DNA of 64,000 bases from Aeromicrobium sp. 9AM. Its GTDB lineage: Bacteria; Actinomycetota; Actinomycetes; Propionibacteriales; Nocardioidaceae. The stretch spans positions 2,429,832-2,493,831 of the forward strand of contig NZ_LR733304.1 of assembly GCF_902506105.1 (NCBI RefSeq), in the 5' to 3' direction. Shown one piece after another: positions 17,675 through 25,263 of this stretch (the stretch's first letter is position 1; the number at the start of each line of letters is the position of its first letter). The position numbers were made by a program, and so were the translations under genes. The notes below the pieces were generated by a model. The model ran no database searches, was not told the origin of the DNA, and saw only the letters and a program-made list of their open reading frames with translations.

Positions 17675-18057
17675 CCGTTCACCAATTTCTTGTAGTGGTC
17701 GATCTTGCGGTTGATCGCGGCGAGATGCGTCTGCACCTCGTTGAGCTCCTCGAGCACGTGCTCTCGATGCGCCTCGAGGATCGCCATCCGCTCCGGTTCA
17801 CTGCCGTCGACGCGGTAGAGCTCGACGAAGCGACGGATGTCGCGGATCGGCATACCGGTGCGCCGCAGCATCACGAGCGTGCCGAGCCAGCGCACGTCGT
17901 CCTCGGTGTAGCGGCGCTGTCCCGACGCCGAGCGTTCGGGACGGTGGAGGGACAGGCCCTCCTTCTCGTAGTAGCGCAACGTGTCGACGCTCAGCCCGCT
18001 CAGCTCGGCGGCGCCGCTGATGGTCAGCCCCTCTGCGGGGACCTCGGTCACTGTCAT
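17671..18057 (-). CDS. MerR family transcriptional regulator
   Basis: Predicted activator of 128 aa. The winged HTH (LTISGAAELSGLSVDTLRYYEKEGL) lies at about residues 10-35 and is followed by a coiled dimerisation helix (residues about 80-125) without a cysteine-rich metal site, so it is not a classical metal sensor. Two starts are possible: ATG 18057 and GTG 18072. I prefer 18057 because a -10 hexamer ends seven bases before it, as in a leaderless transcript. It is coupled to the aldo/keto reductase and divergent from an AraC-type gene, and its own promoter has the 19-bp spacer typical of MerR control. Confidence 0.85.
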   Translation of the reverse strand: MTVTEVPAEGLTISGAAELSGLSVDTLRYYEKEGLSLHRPERSASGQRRYTEDDVRWLGTLVMLRRTGMPIRDIRRFVELYRVDGSEPERMAILEAHREHVLEELNEVQTHLAAINRKIDHYKKLVNG

Positions 18058-18063
18058 GCCTTC

Positions 18064-18094
18064 AGCATTCACCCTGGAGTGCGCTCCAGGTCAA
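18064..18094 (-). promoter_or_regulatory. MerR-type promoter with 19-bp spacer and CCTGGAG palindrome
   Basis: On the minus strand, -35 TTGACC (18089-18094) and -10 AATGCT (18064-18069) are 19 bases apart, the overlong spacing that MerR regulators correct by DNA distortion. The spacer holds the palindrome CCTGGAG-N4-CTCCAGG (18073-18090). The probable transcription start is at or next to the ATG at 18057. Confidence 0.75.
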
Positions 18095-18124
18095 ATCAAC
18101 GGCGGGCGCTGTCATCATGGTCTC

Positions 18125-18517
18125 GTGGCCAACGAGGACCTGGTCCTGCTCCGCAGGGCGCGCGACACGATCGACCGCGAGTACGCCAAGCCGCTCGACG
18201 TGGAAGCCCTGGCCCGCGTCGCCCTGATGTCGTCGGGCCACTTCTCTCGGAGCTTCCGGGCGGCGTTCGGCGAGTCGCCGTACGGCTATCTCATGACGCG
18301 CCGCATCGAGCGCGCCATGGCCCTGCTGCGACGCGGCGACCTGTCGGTCACGGATGTCTGCTTCGAGGTCGGCTGCTCCTCGCTCGGCACGTTCAGCACC
18401 CGGTTCTCCGAGCTGGTCGGTGAGAGCCCCAGCGCCTATCGGGCCCGCGATCACGGGGACAACGAGGGCGTACCGGCGTGCATCGCCAAGGTCCTCACCC
18501 GGCCGCTGCGCCGCTGA
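18125..18517 (+). CDS. Small AraC-family regulator (DNA-binding domain only)
   Basis: A 130-aa protein that consists almost entirely of the AraC-type double HTH: LARVALMSSGHFSRSFRAAFG (first motif, about residues 27-47) and VTDVCFEVGCSSLGTFSTRFSELVGESPSAYR (second, about 78-109, seen in two parts). There is no N-terminal effector domain, so it resembles the MarA/SoxS size class. The GTG at 18125 is the first start after the divergent MerR promoter; the frame upstream to 17981 lies inside the MerR gene and is not coding. The target is unknown, and the divergent MerR/AKR pair is a candidate. Confidence 0.82.
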   Translation: MANEDLVLLRRARDTIDREYAKPLDVEALARVALMSSGHFSRSFRAAFGESPYGYLMTRRIERAMALLRRGDLSVTDVCFEVGCSSLGTFSTRFSELVGESPSAYRARDHGDNEGVPACIAKVLTRPLRR

Positions 18518-18623
18518 CGGCTACCCGAAAGTAATTTAGGTCTTCCCAAAGTGTGACGTGCGCCACTAGGTTCGGTCCGGGCCCGAAGGGTCGGAGGGAG
18601 CACGTCCGCCTAGGAGGCACCGC

Positions 18624-19838
18624 ATGTCGCTGGTCACCCGAGCACGTCCACTCGTCGGAGGGCTGAGTCTGGCCCTCGCCGCACTCACACTCGTCGCAGC
18701 GCCGGCACATGCCGACGGCCCCGGCAGCGGCACGCCGTACGTCGTGTCGGTCGGCGACTCCTACATCTCCGGTGAGGCCGGTCGCTGGGCCGGTTCGTCC
18801 AACGACAGCGCCTCGCGCGCGGACGCATTGGGCGGCACGGCGTACTTCGACAACGCCGGCAACAACGCCGAGCAGATCAACCGGTGTCACCGCAGCAAGA
18901 GCGCCGAGATCTACATCGGTGGCGGCACGCTGGGCCTCAACCTGGCGTGCTCGGGCGCCAAGACCGCGACGTCGGACGGCAGCGACTTCAAGCCGGGCCT
19001 CGACTTCTACGACAACGGCGCCGGCAAGCAGGGCCAGGCCAAGATGCTGCAGCAGTTCGCCGCGACGCACAACGTCACGATGGTGGCCGTCTCGATCGGT
19101 GGCAACGACTTCAACTTCGCCAGCGTCGTGCAGTCGTGCGTGACCGACTTCCTCACGTCGCCGACCTGGTGGAAGGACTATTGCAAGGACGACAGCAGCG
19201 TCGTCGCCAACTTCACGAGCAGCAACGTGGCGGCGGTCAAGACGCGGATCGCGAATGCGTACGCCAACATCCGGACCGCGATGCGCAACGCCGGCTACGC
19301 CGACAGCTCGTGGACCCTGCTGGTGCAGAACTACCCGTCACCGGTGCCCAACGGCTCGGGCTTCCGCTACGGCGAGAGCGGCTACTCGCGGCAGAACACC
19401 GGCGGCTGCGGGTTCTGGAACGCCGACGCCGACTGGGCCAACAGCACGGCGCTGCCGACCATCAACAACACCGTGACCGGCGCGATCAGCCAGGCCGGCA
19501 TCACGAACGCCAAGACGCTCAACCTGGCGTCGACGTTCAACGGCCGGCGGCTGTGCGAGAGCACGGTCGGCCTGTACGAGGAGGTTGGCCTGACGAACTG
19601 GACGGCCCAGACGGCGGTCGACCGTACGGAGTGGGTCAACCAGATCCGGACGGTGACGACGGCCGGCAGCAGCCCGTACTACATCCAGGAGTCACTGCAC
19701 CCCAACTACTGGGGCCAGCTCGCGACCCGATCCTGCGTCCGTCAGGCGTACAACGCCGGTACGCCGAGGAGTGGCTCGTGCGTGCGCACCGGCACCGGCC
19801 TCACCCCGTCGGGCGAGCCGAGGATGACCCTGCAGTAG
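18624..19838 (+). CDS. Secreted SGNH/GDSL hydrolase
   Basis: Exported esterase/lipase-like hydrolase of 404 aa. A Sec signal peptide (residues 1-30, cleavage after APAHA) precedes the SGNH blocks: GDS with the nucleophile Ser46 (VVSVGDSYISG), the Gly and Asn blocks (AVSIGGNDFNF) and a C-terminal SLHPNYWG that supplies Asp/His-type catalytic residues. The ATG at 18624 is preceded by AGGAGG at about seven bases. Several cysteines suggest disulfides in the mature protein. Substrate unknown. A strong inverted repeat (19845-19906) follows seven bases after the stop and may terminate transcription. Confidence 0.88.
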   Translation: MSLVTRARPLVGGLSLALAALTLVAAPAHADGPGSGTPYVVSVGDSYISGEAGRWAGSSNDSASRADALGGTAYFDNAGNNAEQINRCHRSKSAEIYIGGGTLGLNLACSGAKTATSDGSDFKPGLDFYDNGAGKQGQAKMLQQFAATHNVTMVAVSIGGNDFNFASVVQSCVTDFLTSPTWWKDYCKDDSSVVANFTSSNVAAVKTRIANAYANIRTAMRNAGYADSSWTLLVQNYPSPVPNGSGFRYGESGYSRQNTGGCGFWNADADWANSTALPTINNTVTGAISQAGITNAKTLNLASTFNGRRLCESTVGLYEEVGLTNWTAQTAVDRTEWVNQIRTVTTAGSSPYYIQESLHPNYWGQLATRSCVRQAYNAGTPRSGSCVRTGTGLTPSGEPRMTLQ

Positions 19839-19844
19839 AACCTC

Positions 19845-19912
19845 GCTGGGAGTGACGTTTGGGTCGCGAAACGCCGTGTGACCGCGACGCAAACGTCACT
19901 CCCAGCGGGAGT
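19845..19912. repeat. 24-bp-arm inverted repeat (family A, GGGAGTGACGTTT)
   Basis: Arms 19845-19868 and 19883-19906 start GCTGGGAGTGACGTTTG and end CAAACGTCACTCCCAGC; 23 of 24 positions pair around a 14-base loop. It lies between convergent genes and could serve as a bidirectional terminator. A related copy, with the same CACTCCCAGCGGGA end, is embedded in the chelatase gene at 39030-39095, so this is a dispersed repeat and not just a local hairpin. Confidence 0.85.
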
Positions 19913-20950
19913 TCAGCGGGTCGGGTCGGGGCCGACCTGAACGAGCAGCTTGCCGAAGCTCTTGCCCTTGAGCAGGCCGGCGAACGCCTCGGGCGCGTTC
20001 TCGAGTCCTTCGACGACGTCCTCGCGATGACGCAGCGTGCCGTCGCGGAGCCAGCCTGCGGCGTCGGACTGGAACGCCGCGTAGTGCGCCTTGACGAACT
20101 CGGTCTGGATGAACCCGCGCACCGTGAGGCTCTTGGTCAGGATCGTGGTCATCAGCCGCGATGAACGGTCGGGCCCGGGTGGCAGCTCGGTGTCGTTGTA
20201 GTGCGCGACGAGTCCGCACACCGGCACCCGTGCGTACGTGTTGAGGTGCGGCAGCACGGCGTCCCACACGTGCCCGCCGACGTTCTCGAAGTAGACATCG
20301 ATGCCGTCGGGCACGGCGGCCTTGAGGTCGTCGGCGAAGGTCGGCGAGCGGTGGTCGATGGCGACGTCGAAGCCGAGCTCCTCGAGCCAGGCCACCTTGT
20401 CGGGACCGCCGGCGATGCCGACCGCGCGAGCACCCTTGATCCGCGCGATCTGGCCGACCGCGGAGCCGACGGGGCCGGCGGCGGCAGCCACCACGACGGT
20501 CTCGCCCGGCTGCGGCTGGCCGATCTCGAGCAGTCCGGCGTACGCCGTGAAGCCCGTCATCCCGAGCACGCCCAACGCGGTCGAGACCGGCGCCTGGGCA
20601 GGGTCGAGCTTGCGCACGTGCTTGGCCGAAGCGACGCCGTACGCCTGCCAGCCGACGTACGCCAGCACGATGTCGCCGGGTCGCAGCGAGTCGTCGTTCG
20701 ACTCGACGACCTCGGCGACCGTGCCGCCCTCCATCACGTCGCCGACCTCGACCGGCGCGGCGTACGACTTCGCGGCGCTCATGCGCCCGCGCATGTAGGG
20801 GTCGAGCGACAGGTAGATCGTGCGGAGCAGCACCTCGCCCTCGCCAGGGACCGGGATCGGCGCGGACTCGATCGTGAAGTTGTCCGAGGTGGGCTCGCCG
20901 TGGGGGCGGGAGGCGAGCAGGATGCGGGTGTTCTGCGGTGAGTCAGTCAT
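19913..20950 (-). CDS. NADP-dependent oxidoreductase (CurA/2-alkenal reductase-like MDR)
   Basis: Medium-chain reductase of 345 aa of the leukotriene B4 dehydrogenase/CurA branch, which reduces activated double bonds of enals and enones with NADPH. Family segments are LSLDPYMRGRM near residue 50, GMTGFTAYAGL near 130, the nucleotide-binding AAAGPVGSAVGQIA near 155 and YFENVGGHVWDAVLPHL near 225. No zinc ligands. The ATG at 20950 begins MTDSPQNTRILLASRPHG, the normal family start. It is transcribed alone and converges on the SGNH hydrolase gene across the family A repeat. Confidence 0.88.
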   Translation of the reverse strand: MTDSPQNTRILLASRPHGEPTSDNFTIESAPIPVPGEGEVLLRTIYLSLDPYMRGRMSAAKSYAAPVEVGDVMEGGTVAEVVESNDDSLRPGDIVLAYVGWQAYGVASAKHVRKLDPAQAPVSTALGVLGMTGFTAYAGLLEIGQPQPGETVVVAAAAGPVGSAVGQIARIKGARAVGIAGGPDKVAWLEELGFDVAIDHRSPTFADDLKAAVPDGIDVYFENVGGHVWDAVLPHLNTYARVPVCGLVAHYNDTELPPGPDRSSRLMTTILTKSLTVRGFIQTEFVKAHYAAFQSDAAGWLRDGTLRHREDVVEGLENAPEAFAGLLKGKSFGKLLVQVGPDPTR

Positions 20951-21000
20951 CGACGTCGACGGTACCGGCGGTCCCCAGCGGGCCTGACAGGATGGAGCCC

Positions 21001-21837
21001 ATGACTCCTGGCACGACCTTCTGGCGCTCGATCGAGGCGATCCACGACGTCGTCTACTTCGCCCCTGACGCCAAGCAGCGCTACGAGGCGATCGGCCTCA
21101 AGGGCCACTGGATGGGCTACATGGCATCACGCTCCGCAGCGGTCGGGACGCCTCCGCCGCAGCTCGTCGTGGCGCTGTTCCACGGCTTCGCGCCGCGCAT
21201 GGTCACCCGTGCGCTGCCTGACGCTTGGGCGATGGCGTCGCGCGACGAGATCCTGAGAGTCCGGTACGACCTTGCGCGGGAGACCCTCGCCCCGGCGCTG
21301 GCCGAGGCAGATGCCGGCCGCATCGCCAAGGAGCTGGCGGCGATCACCCGGGGCATCGACTTCGCCGGCAAGCCACTGGCGGCGGCGCACCACTCGCTGC
21401 CTGAGCCGGATGACGACGCTGGCCGACTCTGGCACGCCGCCACGGTGATCCGCGAGTATCGCGGCGACTGCCACGTCGCGGTGCTGACCTCGGCCGGCCT
21501 CGACGGCGCGGCGGCCAACGCCCTGGCCGAGGCCGCCGGACTCACGGACGACCAACAGCGCACCATGCGCGGCTGGACCGAGGACGAGTGGGCGGCTGCG
21601 ATCAGCCGGCTGGCGACCCGGGGATGGGTCGACGCCGCCGGCGCGATCACCGACACCGGCCGCGCGGCGCGGCAGCAGATCGAGGACGCCACGGATCGTG
21701 TGTGCGCTGCCGGGGTCGACCGCGAGGCCACTGGCCGGATGATCACGATCGAGGAGCCACTGCTGGCGCTGGCGCGCGCGATCGAGGCGTCCGGCGCCGT
21801 GACGTACCCCAATCCCACGAGCGTACGTCGGCCCTAA
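21001..21837 (+). CDS. SCO6745 family protein
   Basis: A 278-aa cytoplasmic protein that I assign to the actinobacterial SCO6745 family; its function is unknown. The N-terminal half resembles an all-helical sensor region (HDVVYFAPDAKQRYEAIGLKG) and the C-terminal half (about 175-278) has a winged-helix-like layout (TEDEWAAAISRLATRGWVDAAG...TDTGRAARQQIEDAT). That resembles MarR-type DNA-binding domains, but DNA binding is not established. ATG 21001 has GGAG three bases upstream; an in-frame ATG at 20992 is an alternative. A small gap separates it from the downstream LigD-type gene. Confidence 0.7.
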   Translation: MTPGTTFWRSIEAIHDVVYFAPDAKQRYEAIGLKGHWMGYMASRSAAVGTPPPQLVVALFHGFAPRMVTRALPDAWAMASRDEILRVRYDLARETLAPALAEADAGRIAKELAAITRGIDFAGKPLAAAHHSLPEPDDDAGRLWHAATVIREYRGDCHVAVLTSAGLDGAAANALAEAAGLTDDQQRTMRGWTEDEWAAAISRLATRGWVDAAGAITDTGRAARQQIEDATDRVCAAGVDREATGRMITIEEPLLALARAIEASGAVTYPNPTSVRRP

Positions 21838-21853
21838 CCCCTAACGTGGGGCC

Positions 21854-22819
21854 ATGGCCAAGGCATCGTCGCCCGCGGTGGAGATCGAGGTGGACGACAA
21901 GGTCGTGCGCGTCAGCAATCCCGATCGCGTCTACTTCCCGGAGCGCGGCTGGACCAAGCTCGACCTCGTCGAGTACTACCTCGCGGTCGGTGACGGCATC
22001 GTCAACGCGCTCTACGAGCGGCCGTGCATGCTGCACCGCTTCCCCAAGGGGCTCGCCGGCGACAAGGTGCACCAGAAGAAGCTGCCGTCGGGTGCGCCGC
22101 CGTGGGTCAAGACCGTCAGCGTCCACTTCCCGCGCTACAACCGGGACGTCCACGAGCTCTGCGTCACCGAGCTGGCGTCGGTGATCTGGGCCGTGCAGAT
22201 GTCGACCGTCGAGTTCCACCCGTGGAACAGCCGCAAGGCCGACGTCGAGAAGCCCGACGAGTGGCGCATCGACCTCGACCCCGGACCGGAGTGCGACTTC
22301 GCCACCGTCAAGCGGGTGGCGCGGGTCGCCGAGGAGGTGCTCGACGACCTCGGCGCGATCGGCTTCCCCAAGACCTCAGGCGGCAACGGCCTGCACATCT
22401 ACGTACGCATCAAGCCTGAGCACGAGTTCAAGGACGTACGCCGTGGAGCGCTCGCGTTCGCGCGTGAGGTCGAGCGGCGGGCGCCCGACGACGTCACTAC
22501 GACGTGGTGGCGCAAGGACCGCGACCCGGCGCAGCTCTTCGTCGACTACAACCAGAACGCCCGCGACCACACGATCGCGGCCGCCTACTCGGTCCGGGGG
22601 TTCCCCGACGGCCGGGTGTCGACGCCGATCCGCTGGGACGAGGTCGACGACGTCGACCCGCACGACTTCACGATCGAGACCGTGCCGGCGCGTTTCGCCG
22701 AGCTCGGCGACCTCCACGCGGGCATCGACCAGGCCGTGCTCGACATCGCGCCACTGCTGGAGTGGGCCGACCGGGACGAGCGCGAAGGCGCTGCGCCGCC
22801 GGTCGACCCGGAGGACTGA
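21854..22819 (+). CDS. LigD-type polymerase/primase domain protein (NHEJ)
   Basis: Stand-alone LigD polymerase domain of 321 aa (archaeo-eukaryotic primase fold) that fills in ends during non-homologous end joining. The catalytic acidic pair is in DLDPG (Asp140, Asp142), followed by SGGNGLHIYV and FVDYNQNARDHTIAAAYSVR in outline, the usual nucleotide-binding and metal-site segments. The ligase and nuclease domains of full LigD are absent, and no ku gene is visible nearby, so partners must be encoded elsewhere. The start at 21854 is 16 bases after the preceding gene. Confident family assignment; in vivo role inferred. Confidence 0.9.
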   Translation: MAKASSPAVEIEVDDKVVRVSNPDRVYFPERGWTKLDLVEYYLAVGDGIVNALYERPCMLHRFPKGLAGDKVHQKKLPSGAPPWVKTVSVHFPRYNRDVHELCVTELASVIWAVQMSTVEFHPWNSRKADVEKPDEWRIDLDPGPECDFATVKRVARVAEEVLDDLGAIGFPKTSGGNGLHIYVRIKPEHEFKDVRRGALAFAREVERRAPDDVTTTWWRKDRDPAQLFVDYNQNARDHTIAAAYSVRGFPDGRVSTPIRWDEVDDVDPHDFTIETVPARFAELGDLHAGIDQAVLDIAPLLEWADRDEREGAAPPVDPED

Positions 22820-22822
22820 GCC

Positions 22823-23251
22823 TCAGGCGACCTCGACGTCCAGGACGACGTCGATGTTGCCGCGCGTCGCGTTGGAGTAGGGGCACCACTCGTGCGCGAC
22901 CGCGACAGCCTTCTCGGCGTCTTCCTGCGAGACGCCGGACAGCTCGACCCGCAGCGTCACGGCGAGGCCGAACCCGCCGAGGCCGTTGGGGCCGATGCCA
23001 ACCTCGGCCGTGACGGCCGAGTCGGTGACGTCGACGCCGTGCTGCGACTTGCTCGACTTCAGCGCCGAGTGGAAGCACGCGGCGTAGCCGGCGGCGAACA
23101 GCTGCTCGGGGTTGGTCGCGCCACCGGCGCCACCCAGCTCGACCGGGAAGCGGACGTCGGTGTCGAGGAGTCCGTCGGTCGACCGTACGTGGCCGTTGCG
23201 GCCGTCTCCGGTCGAGGTGGCGACTGCGGTGTAGAGGATCTGCTCGGGCAT
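22823..23251 (-). CDS. ohr: Organic hydroperoxide resistance protein (Ohr/OsmC family)
   Basis: Thiol peroxidase of 142 aa that reduces organic hydroperoxides using two redox cysteines. Both are present: Cys59 in AAGYAACFHSAL and Cys123 in AHEWCPYSNATRGN, with the Ohr-type N-terminus LYTAVATSTGDGRNGHV. The start ATG at 23251 has AAGGAG seven bases upstream; the frame to 23722 is a shadow of the TetR gene. It is divergent from the TetR gene at 23345, with an inverted repeat at 23272-23293 between them. The usual partner OhrR is MarR-type, so TetR control here would be a different arrangement. Confidence 0.9.
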   Translation of the reverse strand: MPEQILYTAVATSTGDGRNGHVRSTDGLLDTDVRFPVELGGAGGATNPEQLFAAGYAACFHSALKSSKSQHGVDVTDSAVTAEVGIGPNGLGGFGLAVTLRVELSGVSQEDAEKAVAVAHEWCPYSNATRGNIDVVLDVEVA

Positions 23252-23271
23252 GAGAACTCCTTGAGGTTGAG

Positions 23272-23293
23272 GTAGACTAACTAGTACGTCTAC
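23272..23293. promoter_or_regulatory. Probable TetR operator between ohr and tetR
   Basis: GTAGAC-N10-GTCTAC; 18 of 22 positions are symmetric over the whole site. It lies between the divergent ohr and tetR genes, so one bound repressor could control both. Confidence 0.6.
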
Positions 23294-23344
23294 ATCGATC
23301 AAACCACGATCGTGGGACGATGGCAAACCCGAAGGAGTGTGACG

Positions 23345-23908
23345 ATGCCGACCACAGCAGCGCCCGTGCGCGAGCGCATCCTGGACGCCGCGACCCGTCG
23401 CTACTACGCCGACGGCATCCGCGCCGTCAGCGCCGATCGGCTCATCGCCGAGGCGGGCGTCTCCAAGGTCACGTTCTACCGGCACTTCCCCACCAAGGAC
23501 GACCTCGTCACGACGTATCTCGCCCAACAGGTTGCCGCCGTCGAGGACGGCCTCACCGCCAAGCGCGCCGAGCTGCCGGACGATCCAGCCGGCGTGCTCG
23601 AGTGGTACGCCGAGGCCGTCGGCTCGGTGATGTGCATGCCGGGATTCCGCGGCTGCGCGTTCATCAACGCCGCCGCCGAGCTGCCCCGCGACCATCCGGG
23701 CAGCCGCGTGGTGCGAGACCACCGCACCTGGCTGATCGGCCAGTTCCGCGAGCTCCTGGGACAGCTCGGAGTCGACGACATCGACGGCAAGGCCGAGCAG
23801 CTCATGATGCTGCGCGACGGCGCCATGGTGGCCGGCTACGTCGGGGGCTCACCGAAGTCCGTCGCCGCGACCCTGCTCACCGCGGGCCGCGCCGTCATCG
23901 GCAGCTAG
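23345..23908 (+). CDS. TetR/AcrR family regulator
   Basis: Predicted repressor of 187 aa with HTH around residues 26-50 (VSADRLIAEAGVSKVTFYRHFPTKDD in outline). The ligand domain holds two cysteines in VMCMPGFRGCAF, close in type to TetR regulators that carry a conserved GC.F segment; redox sensing is possible but unproven. The ATG at 23345 has AAGGAG nine bases upstream. It faces ohr across the inverted repeat at 23272-23293. Its stop shares the bases CTAG with the stop of the convergent TetR gene at 23905. Confidence 0.85.
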   Translation: MPTTAAPVRERILDAATRRYYADGIRAVSADRLIAEAGVSKVTFYRHFPTKDDLVTTYLAQQVAAVEDGLTAKRAELPDDPAGVLEWYAEAVGSVMCMPGFRGCAFINAAAELPRDHPGSRVVRDHRTWLIGQFRELLGQLGVDDIDGKAEQLMMLRDGAMVAGYVGGSPKSVAATLLTAGRAVIGS

Positions 23909-24450
23909 ACACCCTGCGCGCTGAGCAGCGCCTCGACTGCTGTGCGAGCCGCAGGTGAAGCGCCACCGCGAACGACGCTGTAGGCACCGGCGCCGTCGAA
24001 CATCATCGTCAGCTGGACGCCGAGCGACTCCGGGTCTGTCGCACCCGCCAGCCGGGCCTGGTCCTCGAAGAAGGCCGTGAGCTCGAGCTTGTAGCCCTTC
24101 GCGGCGACGCTCGCCGGATGCTCGCGATCCTTGAGCTCGGTCGCCACGCTGACGAAGGGGCAACCGAGGAAGTCCGGCGACTGGGCCTGCGCGTGCAGCG
24201 AGTCGAACACCGCGAGAATCCGCTCGCGCGGCGGGGCATCGGGGGCGGTGTCAAGCGCGGCCATGACGTCAGGAGCGCGGTGCTTGAGCATCGCGACGAG
24301 GACCTCGTCCTTGCTCCCGAAGTGCTGGTACATCGACCGCTTCGACACCTGGGCGACCTCGCACAGCCGGTCGACGCCGATGTGGACGCCCTCGGCGTAG
24401 AACAGCTCCTCGGCGGCTGCCAGCAGTCGCTCGCGCGGTTTCGCCTTCAT
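23905..24450 (-). CDS. TetR/AcrR family regulator
   Basis: Predicted repressor of 181 aa; HTH IGVDRLCEVAQVSKRSMYQHFGSKDE (in outline) at about residues 25-50, and a CPFVSVATEL segment typical of the TetR_C group controlling SDR and oxidoreductase genes. ATG 24450 is the conservative start. A GTG at 24462 (12 bases longer) lies six bases after a -10-like TATTCT (24469-24474, minus strand), so a leaderless start there is also possible. It is divergent from the SDR gene at 24559, with two matching 18-bp operators between them. Confidence 0.83.
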   Translation of the reverse strand: MKAKPRERLLAAAEELFYAEGVHIGVDRLCEVAQVSKRSMYQHFGSKDEVLVAMLKHRAPDVMAALDTAPDAPPRERILAVFDSLHAQAQSPDFLGCPFVSVATELKDREHPASVAAKGYKLELTAFFEDQARLAGATDPESLGVQLTMMFDGAGAYSVVRGGASPAARTAVEALLSAQGV

Positions 24451-24492
24451 GGTCGTCGTCACCACCCCAGAATAGGCGGCCACTTGCCAAAA

Positions 24493-24510
24493 GTAAACAG
24501 ACCTGTGTAC
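24493..24510. promoter_or_regulatory. TetR operator copy 1
   Basis: GTAAACAGACCTGTGTAC, an imperfect 18-bp palindrome (14 of 18 positions symmetric), of inferred consensus GTAAACAGATCTGTTTAC. It is the half nearer the TetR gene. Confidence 0.7.
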
Positions 24511-24520
24511 CTTCGCAGAA

Positions 24521-24538
24521 GTACACACATCTGTTTAC
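24521..24538. promoter_or_regulatory. TetR operator copy 2
   Basis: GTACACACATCTGTTTAC, 28 bp centre-to-centre from copy 1 and its near mirror image: the two sites plus flanking AAA/TTT form one inverted repeat with 21-base arms, 19 matching. It lies 20 bases before the SDR start codon. Confidence 0.7.
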
Positions 24539-24558
24539 TTTCTCTCGAAGGACTCATC

Positions 24559-25263
24559 ATGACCGCACTCGCCAACCAGACCGTCCTCGTCACCGGAGCC
24601 AACCGCGGCATGGGCAAGGAGTACGTCCGTCAGCTGCTCGAGCGCGGCGCCAAGAAGGTCTACGCCACCGCTCGCGACGCCTCGACGATCGACACGAGTG
24701 ACCCGCGGGTCGTCGCGCTCCAGCTCGACGTGACCGACGCCGACTCGGTCGACGCCGTGGTCGCCGCGACGCCCGACGTGAACGTCCTGATCAACAATGC
24801 CGGGACCGTGGCCGGTGGACCGCTGCTGACCGCGGACCAGACCGCGATCCGCCAGGAGTTCGAGACCAACTACTTCGGTCCGCTGCGCCTCGCGTCCCTC
24901 CTGGCCGATCGCATCGCCGACAACGGCAACGGCGTCATCCTCAACATGCACTCGGCACTCTCGTGGGTCTCGTTCGGCGGCACGTACGAGCCGACGAAGG
25001 CCGCGCTCTGGAGCGCGACGAACGGCCTGCGCCTGGCGCTCGCACCTCGCGGCGTCCAGGTCGTGGGCCTACACGTCGGCTATGTCGACACCGACATGGT
25101 CGCCGGCGTCGACGCACCGAAGTCCGATCCCGTGGACGTCGTGAAGTCCGCCCTCGACGGCATCGAGGCCGGCGACTTCGAGGTGCTCGCCGACGATGTC
25201 AGCCACCAGGCAAAGGCTGCGACCGGCATGCCGATCGAGGCGGTCTACCCCCAGGTCGCTTGA
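24559..25263 (+). CDS. Short-chain dehydrogenase/reductase
   Basis: Classical SDR of 234 aa. The cofactor motif TGANRGMG is at residues 12-19, NNAG near 80, and the catalytic Tyr and Lys are in GTYEPTKAALW near 145, with Ser in NMHSALSWVS. It would oxidise or reduce a hydroxy/keto group with NAD(P)H; substrate unknown. The ATG at 24559 follows GAAGGAC; upstream frame to 24118 lies inside the TetR gene. It is divergently paired with the TetR repressor at 23905-24450 and has double operators in its promoter, so induction by its own substrate is likely. Confidence 0.88.
   Translation: MTALANQTVLVTGANRGMGKEYVRQLLERGAKKVYATARDASTIDTSDPRVVALQLDVTDADSVDAVVAATPDVNVLINNAGTVAGGPLLTADQTAIRQEFETNYFGPLRLASLLADRIADNGNGVILNMHSALSWVSFGGTYEPTKAALWSATNGLRLALAPRGVQVVGLHVGYVDTDMVAGVDAPKSDPVDVVKSALDGIEAGDFEVLADDVSHQAKAATGMPIEAVYPQVA

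Noticed and set aside
18536..18554. TTAGGT-like start upstream of the SGNH gene considered as an iron box
   Set aside because: Only the left six bases match; the right half does not form the TTAGGT..ACCTAA palindrome, unlike the site at 13902-13920.
24465..24474. Leaderless GTG start for the TetR gene at 23905-24450
   Set aside because: Possible but not decided; the ATG at 24450 is kept as the reported start, with the GTG at 24462 recorded as an alternative.
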